Assembly: GCA_900555605.1 (NCBI GenBank)
Contig: USLW01000034.1
Location: 1-11,513, forward strand
Length of the DNA stretch: 11,513 nt
Direction: 5' to 3'
Source of the DNA: an uncultured Clostridium sp.
GTDB lineage: Bacteria; Bacillota; Clostridia; UBA1212; UBA1255
Shown here: in pieces, positions 1 through 5,775 of the stretch
Layout: the number at the start of each line of letters is the position of its first letter
How positions within the stretch are numbered: the first letter of the stretch is position 1
Translations under genes and position numbers: made by a program
The notes under the pieces: model-generated
The model's input: only the letters and a program-made list of their open reading frames with translations
The model's database searches: none
Told to the model about the DNA's origin: nothing

Positions 1-1327
1 AGATTAAATAACCATTTTCGCCGGTTTCCGTATTCGGCACATCCGGGTTCGTGGGAACCACCGGGTCTGCGGTCTTGGTATAAAAGGCCTTGCTGACAGC
101 CATGACGCCAAAACAGGAGCCTATCGCTACTTTCCCCTGGATATCCGCTTTTGCATTTGTCATGACCGCAACCTCTTCCCCGTCTACGGAAATTTTCAGC
201 GTATCGGAAGCGGCGCTGTATGTAAGCACCACTTTGTGAGATAGGGAAGCAGCCATGGCCTCCGTCATTTTATATTCCTTTGAGAAGCCGGACTTTCCGC
301 CTTTTACCGTAATGATCTGCATGCTCTCGGGGAACTGCGTAAACTGGATCAGCGTGCTGCCTTCCGCGGGGTTCTGGGCATCCGTGGCGCCCAGCAGAAC
401 TCCCTGATAGCACCAGCCGTTTGCTGCCCCGGCCTCACCGGCATGCAGCAGGTCAAAGTCAAATTCCAGCGTGAAGGATTCCTCACCGGTAATATTATAA
501 TCAGCCGTCGCATACACATAGTTTGTCTTTTCTTCTGAGCCGAAGGACGCATAATAACCGCAGTTATAGGGATCCTTCATTTCCTGGAACACACCGGCTC
601 CGCTTGAGGTCCATTCCCCAAGATTGTTTGTAAAGGTCTTTAAAATAGCCGGCTCCGTCTCGGTATATATCGCCTTTTCAACCGCCATCATGCCAAATTG
701 AGAACCAAAGCCAACCTTTCCCCGGATATCCTCCTTTACGTTCTCCAGAACCGCGATGAAGGCTCCGTCAACCATAATCCGCATCAGATCCGGCTCGGCG
801 CTGTATTCAATTAAAATCCGATGGGACAGCGCATTGGCCATTTCCTCAGACATCGTATATTGCTTCTGATTGCCAGATACATCGCCGCTGATATCAATGA
901 ACCGTTTTTCATCGTATAGCTTTGTGAATTCTATCCGCATACTGTTTTTCGCCGGATCCGCCGCATTCTCGGCGCCCAGCAGAATTGCCTGTTTTAGCCA
1001 GCCGTGTTCGGCTCCGCCGCTGCTATGATGGACAAGCGTGTATTTTACTTCTAACTGAAAAGACTTTTCACCTGTAATCTCAAAATCCGATGCCGTATAT
1101 ACAAAGCCGTCAGCCTCGGATGAACAAAACGCGGCATCATATCCAATCCCGTAGGGATTGCTCCATGCCGTAAATTCGCCTTTGCCTCCACTCGAAACCC
1201 ATGTCCCGAGATTGCTCTCAAATCCAATATTTTCCGCTGCCTGCACAGGCAGTCCCACAGCAAAGCAGGAAATTAGGAGCAAGGCGCATACCAGCAGCAA
1301 TGACATCCCCTTCTTCATTCTCTTCAT
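1..1327 (-). CDS. Secreted surface protein with two tandem jelly-roll-like repeats (3' end outside the window)
   Basis: The first 442 residues are present; the gene runs off the left edge. A signal peptide is clear: basic start (MKRMKKG), hydrophobic core at about residues 9-26, and a VQA/AE cleavage site near residue 30. Two homologous units follow, at about residues 34-222 and 229-417. Both share the order NLGxW, DPY/NPYG, YxTADxxITGExSF, GWxxQxxLLGA, SHxxxxxYSA, VDGxxxAV and IxGKVxxGSxFGxMAVxKAxYT. This alternating beta pattern suggests LamG or DUF1080-type concanavalin-like sandwiches that bind glycans, but that is inferred from pattern alone. A Pro/Asn-rich linker with TETGEN follows at residues 424-438 and may begin a C-terminal cell-wall sorting region. 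Two start codons lie in tandem (1330 and 1327). I chose 1327 because it sits 7 nt after AGGAGG; 1330 would leave only 4 nt. No catalytic residues were recognised. Confidence 0.85.
   Translation of the reverse strand, partial: MKRMKKGMSLLLVCALLLISCFAVGLPVQAAENIGFESNLGTWVSSGGKGEFTAWSNPYGIGYDAAFCSSEADGFVYTASDFEITGEKSFQLEVKYTLVHHSSGGAEHGWLKQAILLGAENAADPAKNSMRIEFTKLYDEKRFIDISGDVSGNQKQYTMSEEMANALSHRILIEYSAEPDLMRIMVDGAFIAVLENVKEDIRGKVGFGSQFGMMAVEKAIYTETEPAILKTFTNNLGEWTSSGAGVFQEMKDPYNCGYYASFGSEEKTNYVYATADYNITGEESFTLEFDFDLLHAGEAGAANGWCYQGVLLGATDAQNPAEGSTLIQFTQFPESMQIITVKGGKSGFSKEYKMTEAMAASLSHKVVLTYSAASDTLKISVDGEEVAVMTNAKADIQGKVAIGSCFGVMAVSKAFYTKTADPVVPTNPDVPNTETGENGYLI
77..643 (-). repeat. Protein-level tandem repeat, copy 2 (jelly-roll-like domain)
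   Basis: This is the second domain copy, at residues 229-417, and it ends in GKVAIGSCFGVMAVSKAFYT, matching the end of copy 1. It differs from copy 1 in having cysteines at residues 256, 306 and 405 where copy 1 has isoleucine, leucine and glutamine. The linker of residues 418-437 follows it. Confidence 0.75.
662..1228 (-). repeat. Protein-level tandem repeat, copy 1 (jelly-roll-like domain)
   Basis: This is the first of two about 190-residue domain copies in the surface protein, at residues 34-222. It aligns end to end with copy 2 at 77-643 without large gaps. The strongest shared blocks are the ITGE/KSF strand, the LLGAxxAxxPA loop, and the final GKVGFGSQFGMMAVEKAIYT strand. The copies are clearly diverged at the amino-acid level, so the duplication is old rather than a recent DNA repeat. 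Confidence 0.75.
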
Positions 1328-1356
1328 CATATCTCCTCCTTAAAATTTATAATTCT

Positions 1357-1378
1357 TGAAAACCGGCCGCCGTTTTCA
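1357..1378. promoter_or_regulatory. Leader dyad TGAAAAC-N8-GTTTTCA upstream of the surface-protein gene
   Basis: Perfect 7-bp inverted repeats at 1357-1363 and 1372-1378 flank a GC-rich 8-nt spacer. On the minus strand the dyad lies in the presumed mRNA leader, with its near edge about 14 nt upstream of the AGGAGG ribosome-binding site. It could be an RNA hairpin or a protein-binding operator. No T-run follows it, so it is not a terminator. The dyad is visible in the sequence; its function is inferred. Confidence 0.4.
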
Positions 1379-1474
1379 GCCTCTGCTTAAGAACAGAAAA
1401 TGCCGCGAATTTTGCTGTATTTCTTTTAGCCGGCAATCTGTTATTTACAAAACAGCAACACTAATTTCATATAT

Positions 1475-1504
1475 ATTATAATCAGGGCGGCAAGGTATGC
1501 ATAC
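1475..1504 (-). promoter_or_regulatory. Possible promoter and operator for the surface-protein gene
   Basis: A consensus TATAAT -10 box reads on the minus strand at 1480-1475. The -35 position (1503-1498) has TATGCA, a poor match, and it lies inside the perfect 10-bp palindrome GTATGCATAC (1495-1504). A good -10 box with a palindrome in place of the -35 box suggests regulator-dependent expression. The start point would be near 1468, leaving a leader of about 140 nt. Confidence 0.35.
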
Positions 1505-1635
1505 TAGCAGTTTATAATAGGATTCATTTTAAAGTTGATATTTTTTAAGATTTTCGTACAAGCAGAAGCCATATCGTATTCCGGCCGCAGGGATCCGATT
1601 CTTCTTATTAAAATTTAGGTATCGCTTAAGGCCGT

Positions 1636-1649
1636 CCCGATAGATCGGG
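1636..1649. promoter_or_regulatory. Perfect dyad CCCGAT-AG-ATCGGG in the intergenic gap
   Basis: The 6-bp arms at 1636-1641 and 1644-1649 are perfect complements around an AG centre. No T-run follows on either strand, so a protein-binding operator is more likely than a terminator. It lies about 310 bp from both flanking start codons, so it cannot be assigned to one gene. Confidence 0.3.
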
Positions 1650-1692
1650 TCCTGTTCTCAAATTCTAAAACCGCAGTTTTTTTCCGTGAGGG

Positions 1693-1744
1693 AGGAAACC
1701 GTTTCCTGTAAGCTGTTTCCTGCAGCAGCGCGCTTTGCAGGAAA
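1693..1744. promoter_or_regulatory. Cluster of four CAGGAAA/TTTCCTG motif copies in alternating orientation
   Basis: AGGAAAC (1693-1699) and GTTTCCT (1701-1707) form a 7-bp palindrome around one base. GTTTCCTG recurs exactly at 1701-1708 and 1715-1722, a 14-bp step. TTTCCTGCA (1716-1724) pairs perfectly with TGCAGGAAA (1736-1744) across 11 nt. Four motif copies in 52 bp look like a multi-site operator or a structured element. It lies about 200 bp upstream of the AraC-family start and may serve that gene, the divergent surface-protein gene, or both. Confidence 0.4.
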
Positions 1745-1861
1745 GTGCTGATTTCCGCGGTGTCTTAGGCGCTGCCAAAGGGTATGCCGGGCACTGCTTT
1801 GCAAAAAAGGGCAGTTTATCAGAATGCTCTCCCCCGGCACCTACCGGTTCTTCCGGAAAAC

Positions 1862-1884
1862 GCCGCGTGTGGGAACCCCGCGGC
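1862..1884. promoter_or_regulatory. GC-rich inverted repeat next to the araC-type promoter
   Basis: GCCGCG (1862-1867) and CGCGGC (1879-1884) are perfect complements separated by 11 nt. The element ends 6 bp before the predicted -35 box at 1891, a usual place for an operator or autoregulatory site. The dyad is visible; its role is inferred. Confidence 0.3.
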
Positions 1885-1890
1885 TCATAA

Positions 1891-1919
1891 TTGCGGTCCA
1901 GTCCGATTTCATATATAAT
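1891..1919 (+). promoter_or_regulatory. Predicted sigma-A-type promoter of the AraC-family gene
   Basis: TTGCGG (1891-1896), a 17-bp spacer and a perfect TATAAT (1914-1919) form a good housekeeping promoter. The start point would be near 1926, giving a leader of about 20 nt with GGAGG at 1932-1936. This places the upstream in-frame TTG codon at 1891 inside the promoter and supports translation from the ATG at 1945. Confidence 0.6.
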
Positions 1920-1944
1920 AATAAAAAAATCGGAGGTCCTATTT

Positions 1945-2748
1945 ATGACAGATTCTGATGTCACATTTTACTTTCCGCCCTATCCAATATATGTGCTGTC
2001 AGATTACCGCTTTTTCGCCCCCCACGAGCGCCATATTACCCGAACCTGCGGTGAGTATGTACTTTTGATTCTGTTCGACGGCATTCTGAACTTTACAGAA
2101 GAGGATGAGGAAGTGGTGCTGTCCAGCGGTACCTGGTATCTGCAGCGTCCGGGGCTTCGCCAGAGCGCGCTGCGGGAAAGCAGCTGCCCCAGATACTTTT
2201 ATATTCATTTTCATATGCCGCCGGATCTCAATTCCTACGCGCAGCAGCACGTACTCCGTATGCCGATTTGCGGAAAATGCGACTATAGGCTTTATGATTC
2301 CTTCTTCAAAGAGCTTTCGAAGCCACTTTCCGGCTCCCTGACAGAAGCAATCGATCGTCAGACCGCGTTTTTAAATTTTCTCTGTTTTTTTATACAGACC
2401 TGCGGAATCAGCGGACTGGAGCAGAAGGGAAAAACCACCCGGGCCATAATCGAGTATCTGAAGACGCATTATATGGATACGGTGGAGCTTTCAAAAATAT
2501 CGGCACAGCTGCATTACAGCCCGGAATACCTCCGAAAGCGCTTCTACAGAGAAACAGGCGTCACAATTGCGGCTTATGTCAAGGCGCTGCGTATTGAGAA
2601 GGCCAAACTGCTGCTATGCAATACGGATGCTGCCGTCGCGGAAATTGCCGCTGTCGTAGGGTTTGAGGAACCCTCTGTATTTTTTCGCAATTTTAAAAAG
2701 CAGTGCGGGCTTTCTCCCAGTGCCTGGCGGGAAGCGCATCGGAACTGA
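1945..2748 (+). CDS. AraC-family transcriptional regulator
   Basis: This 267-residue protein has the usual two-part AraC plan. Residues 1-110 are beta-rich and resemble the cupin-like sensing domain: YVLLILFDGILNF, then WYLQRPGLRQ, then a YIHFHMP strand. A helical linker spans about 113-160. The C-terminal DNA-binding domain (about 165-262) has two helix-turn-helix motifs: one near 181-203 (ELSKISAQLHYSPEYLRKRF) and one near 229-252, with the family signature IAAVVGFEEPSVFFRNFKKQCGLSPSAWR. The start is fixed by GGAGG 8 nt upstream of the ATG; the 18 extra in-frame residues upstream overlap the promoter. It is divergent from the surface-protein gene and convergent with the GH127 operon, so it is a candidate sugar-responsive activator for either. 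The ligand is unknown. Confidence 0.92.
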   Translation: MTDSDVTFYFPPYPIYVLSDYRFFAPHERHITRTCGEYVLLILFDGILNFTEEDEEVVLSSGTWYLQRPGLRQSALRESSCPRYFYIHFHMPPDLNSYAQQHVLRMPICGKCDYRLYDSFFKELSKPLSGSLTEAIDRQTAFLNFLCFFIQTCGISGLEQKGKTTRAIIEYLKTHYMDTVELSKISAQLHYSPEYLRKRFYRETGVTIAAYVKALRIEKAKLLLCNTDAAVAEIAAVVGFEEPSVFFRNFKKQCGLSPSAWREAHRN

Positions 2749-2778
2749 AATATGCGGCACAGGAAGCCTTCTTTCAGA

Positions 2779-2817
2779 AAACAGGCCGCAAAAAAAGGGG
2801 CCTGTTTACAGCCCCTT
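2779..2817 (-). terminator. Overlapping hairpins: intrinsic terminator between convergent units
   Basis: On the minus strand, AAGGGGC/GCCCCTT (2817-2811 and 2801-2795, 9-nt loop) is followed by seven T residues (2796-2790). This is a standard intrinsic terminator for the GH127 operon. A second, mutually exclusive hairpin, AAACAGGCC (2779-2787) with GGCCTGTTT (2799-2807), shares its central bases. It begins 30 bp after the AraC-family stop and could end plus-strand transcription, though only a short T-run follows it there. Confidence 0.7.
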
Positions 2818-2852
2818 GTAATCAGCAGCGTTTCACCTGCACCTTCACGGTT

Positions 2853-2969
2853 TTATTTCCGCCTTCCTGTTGAAAATCCGGCAGCAGCAGAGGCAGCGCA
2901 GGCGCACAGCAGAAGCCCCGCGCACAGAACAGCCGTCCCTGTCGAAATCCATTTTACTTTTTCATACAT
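2853..2969 (-). CDS. Possible 38-residue single-span membrane peptide at the end of the GH127 operon
   Basis: A short reading frame starts at the ATG at 2969, with AAGGAA about 5 nt upstream, 22 nt after the stop codon of the CBM-containing GH127 gene. It stops at 2853, before the operon terminator at 2790-2817. The product begins MYEKVKWISTG and has a hydrophobic, Ala/Leu/Cys-rich span at about residues 11-31 with cysteines at 16, 22 and 24. It ends in the basic tail STGRRK. It looks like a small membrane protein or an isolated signal-peptide-like segment. LLLCAC could act as a weak lipobox. I recognise no family. Its position, ribosome-binding site and topology support it, but an untranslated trailer or gene remnant is possible. 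Confidence 0.4.
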   Translation of the reverse strand: MYEKVKWISTGTAVLCAGLLLCACAASAAAGFSTGRRK

Positions 2970-2991
2970 GCTTCTTCCTTATCGTTTTTTA

Positions 2992-5742
2992 TTATGCATC
3001 TTTTATTTGGATCAATTCGATTCTTTCCAATTCCGCAAACCCGATATCCGAAGCAGCTTTTAGGATTGTGAAGCTATGGCTTCCGGCCTCCGCGGTAATC
3101 GTAAGCTCTGCGTAAGTATCATTTCGGAAGCCCCCCCACCTGTCTGTGGCTGCGTATGAAATCACACCGCAGGGCTGTCCGTCCAGCAGGAGCGTATGCG
3201 TCGCCTTCCCCGCAGCCGCCGCATAATATACACGGACCGTCCAAACGCCGGCCGATGGAATGCGGATAGACGGAAAATGCAGAGACGAACCTGTATCGTC
3301 AATTCCGGCTACATAGGCCCCGCTCTTATACGCACTGCCGGAAAGCTCCGCATACTCTGCCTCCAGACAGATTCCATACGCCTCCGCTTCTCCGAAACAG
3401 AGGCTGACCCCGCTCAGATTTCTTAAATTTTCTCCGTCCTCAGCCGTGCGCAGTTCCACCAGATTGTATTTGGACGGATCGATCCGCAGCGCCTCTGACA
3501 CATAGATATTTTCATTTTTCTTTAACCGCAGGGTATCCATTTCTTCCCCGTTTATAAAAAGCTTTGCCGTCATGTCCTCTGGCGCCGTATAGGTCAGCTG
3601 AACCGGCCGCTGAATCAGGGACATCGCTGTCGCTCCCTCTTCCCCGGTATAAGGGACTGTTACACGGTAAAAGGTCATGATATCCGAATCTGTTTCATCC
3701 GGCGTAAAATATACAGGCGTATCCCCGGTCCAGGGAAGCAATGTGACGCGAAGCCGTGCAAACCCATACGGAATCAGTGCGACCTCCACAATTTCACCTT
3801 CGCATTGTTCCGGACTGATGGGGCTCAGCGGCACGCGCTGGGCAACCTGGTCTTCACGAAGTCCCCAGTCCTTCACCAAAACCGCCTTGCCTTGGAGCAC
3901 AATCGGCGCCTGCTCCTTTGCAAAGGTCATGTCCGTTTTGATCTCCCGTTCTGAAACAGTGAAAAATGTCTCAGCGTTATGGATATCAAAATCAGAAAGC
4001 GCGTAGCTCCAGTCCTCTGCGGGGGTCAGGTTCACAGAAGTATATTTTTCCGTAAGCGTCCATTGATTTGGATTATAATCAATTTTCTCTGTATTTTCCG
4101 CAAGCCCTAAGGTGTACAGCAGTGCGCCGCGCCGCACAAATACACTATTATTTTCCGAATAGGAGGCCTTGATGGTTTCAGGAAAAACCAGTTGAATCCG
4201 ATCATTGTCACACCAAGATGCCTGCAGGCAGAAATAGCCGTCTCCGGCAGGAAGCGCCTGCTGCACGCCATTGACATAAACCTCAGGCGTACTGCACCAT
4301 TCAGGCACCCGGAGATAAATCGGAAAGGTGCATGCCCCTTCCATATGGATTGTCAGATTCACCGTATTCCGGAAAGGATAATCCGTTTCCTGAACAATCC
4401 GCACCTGCGCCCCGCCGCCGGTAAAGGTGACCTCATTCGGTCCGTAAGCGCCGGCCGCAATACCGCCGTCCGTTGTCCGCATCCACATGCTGCTGACAAA
4501 CAGCGGCCAGCCCATATGGAAATTACAGCTGCAGCACGGATACCCTCCCGGCGTTCCGTATACGGCTCTGTCTCCGCCGTCCGAGCTGAAGCCGTGGGGC
4601 CCCAGTACGGCAGTCACCTGATTCTGCATGGTAAAATACACCTGTCCGGTGATCTGTTCCGTCAGCTGAGAGGGCCAGACATTATATGCGATCAGCTCTA
4701 AATGATCGGCAATAGACGAATCTCCGGTAATCCGCAGCGCAATCTCATCGGAAAGCATCCGTTCTGCCACGGCACAGGTTTCCGTTCCGCAGGTGGCGCT
4801 GATGGTTCCGGTAAGCTCATCCCCGTTTGACATGCCGTCAGCGCGTCCGCTCTCGACGTCAAGATACAGAAGGCCTTTATAATAACTTTTTAGATAGTCC
4901 TGTTCCCCTGTAATCGCGTACATCAGCGGCAGCAGCTTAAAGCTCTGATGCGTATTCACAATATGATAGGTGCCGCTCCATCGATCTTCCGTATATATGG
5001 TCTTCCAATCCGTCTGGGCATACATCCGTCGGCAAAGCCGCAGCAGGGATTCGTCGCCGTTTTTCAGATACAGCCAGTATATGCTGTCGATATTGTCTCC
5101 TGCTCTGGCTTTTGCCCAATCTGTCAGCGGTTTTTTATTTAAAGCCTTTGCCTGAAAAGCAAAATACTTCTCTAAAAAAGGAATGACCCGGGGATCTGCC
5201 TTTGTCTCGGCGGTGGCATCATAATAATATTCAATGGCGCTGACCATGGGCATCAGGGACCACCAGTCAAGCTTATCCGGCGTATCCGCATACGGTCCGA
5301 AGGCGCCGCTTTCTGTCTGGCTTTCTATGGCAGCGTCAATCCACCTCTGGCATTTGGCAATGAGCACATCATCTGAAAGCGTATATGCCAGCGCCACAAG
5401 GCCTTTTACATAATAAGGCCCGCGCTCCCACGCTTCGCCGCTTCCGCCCAGCCAGCCGGACCGGTCCTCCCCTTCTGTCTGAACATCCGGACAAAGGCTT
5501 TCAAAGTCTCCTGTAATATGCTCTGCCTGCAGCCGCAGCTGCCGTTCCAGCCAGGAGGAGGCGCGCACCGCGCGGAGGGGCAGCTGCGCAAACGCTGCAT
5601 CGCGTTGCGCTGCCCGGGACAAAACCAAGTCTGCTTTAGGCGGATTCAGGGCCTGCTTTTTTTTCGCTCCTGTGCAGGCCCCTGCCAAAACCAGCGACAG
5701 GCAGAAACCCGTCAGCATTAAAATCATGTGTTTTCTTTTCAT
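2992..5742 (-). CDS. Secreted GH127-type glycoside hydrolase lipoprotein with C-terminal CBM
   Basis: This 916-residue protein starts with MKRKH, a hydrophobic core and AGAC, so Cys23 is a probable lipid-attachment site, although the lipobox is imperfect at -3. Residues 55-670 match the DUF1680/GH127 fold: the N-terminal WLERQLRLQAEHITG block, WLGGSGEAWERGPYY, and ETC at 321-323. A Cys-Cys pair follows at 403-404 (YPCCSCNF), then IPYGFARLRVTLLPW at 657-671. In characterised GH127 beta-L-arabinofuranosidases the Glu, Cys and Cys-Cys residues bind zinc and supply the nucleophilic cysteine; all are kept here. A beta domain spans about 675-790. A CBM35/CBM6-like domain (about 793-911) has EAEYAEL, YVAGIDDTGSSLHF and a GWF-like end. 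Start 5742 was chosen because GGGAGGA lies 9 nt upstream; a further in-frame ATG at 5772 lacks a site. It begins 33 nt after the upstream GH127 stop. Substrate is inferred only. Confidence 0.88.
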   Translation of the reverse strand: MKRKHMILMLTGFCLSLVLAGACTGAKKKQALNPPKADLVLSRAAQRDAAFAQLPLRAVRASSWLERQLRLQAEHITGDFESLCPDVQTEGEDRSGWLGGSGEAWERGPYYVKGLVALAYTLSDDVLIAKCQRWIDAAIESQTESGAFGPYADTPDKLDWWSLMPMVSAIEYYYDATAETKADPRVIPFLEKYFAFQAKALNKKPLTDWAKARAGDNIDSIYWLYLKNGDESLLRLCRRMYAQTDWKTIYTEDRWSGTYHIVNTHQSFKLLPLMYAITGEQDYLKSYYKGLLYLDVESGRADGMSNGDELTGTISATCGTETCAVAERMLSDEIALRITGDSSIADHLELIAYNVWPSQLTEQITGQVYFTMQNQVTAVLGPHGFSSDGGDRAVYGTPGGYPCCSCNFHMGWPLFVSSMWMRTTDGGIAAGAYGPNEVTFTGGGAQVRIVQETDYPFRNTVNLTIHMEGACTFPIYLRVPEWCSTPEVYVNGVQQALPAGDGYFCLQASWCDNDRIQLVFPETIKASYSENNSVFVRRGALLYTLGLAENTEKIDYNPNQWTLTEKYTSVNLTPAEDWSYALSDFDIHNAETFFTVSEREIKTDMTFAKEQAPIVLQGKAVLVKDWGLREDQVAQRVPLSPISPEQCEGEIVEVALIPYGFARLRVTLLPWTGDTPVYFTPDETDSDIMTFYRVTVPYTGEEGATAMSLIQRPVQLTYTAPEDMTAKLFINGEEMDTLRLKKNENIYVSEALRIDPSKYNLVELRTAEDGENLRNLSGVSLCFGEAEAYGICLEAEYAELSGSAYKSGAYVAGIDDTGSSLHFPSIRIPSAGVWTVRVYYAAAAGKATHTLLLDGQPCGVISYAATDRWGGFRNDTYAELTITAEAGSHSFTILKAASDIGFAELERIELIQIKDA

Positions 5743-5775
5743 ACGCACGCATCCTCCCGTTTTCAGGCACATATC

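Noticed and set aside
1672..1685. AAAAC-CGCA-GTTTT with a following T-run as a terminator.
   Set aside because: The stem has almost no GC, no gene ends just upstream on that strand, and the T-run is part of the stem itself.
1891..1944. An 18-residue upstream extension of the AraC-type protein from a TTG codon at 1891.
   Set aside because: The segment holds a good -35/-10 promoter, and a strong GGAGG site precedes the ATG at 1945.
1665..1964. A minus-strand frame of about 99 codons in the intergenic gap.
   Set aside because: It crosses the araC-type promoter and the motif cluster, lacks a ribosome-binding site and has no recognisable domain.
2752..3063. A 103-codon plus-strand frame after the AraC-type gene.
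   Set aside because: It runs through the terminator hairpins and is antisense to the operon end; its composition is not protein-like.
4192..4701. A 169-codon plus-strand frame inside the secreted GH127 gene.
   Set aside because: It is antisense to a protein with conserved catalytic residues, and its product shows no domain or low-complexity-free fold pattern.
5743..5772. A 10-residue upstream extension of the secreted GH127 protein from an ATG at 5772.
   Set aside because: It lacks a ribosome-binding site and would bury the signal peptide, while the ATG at 5742 has GGGAGGA at good spacing and starts a normal signal peptide.
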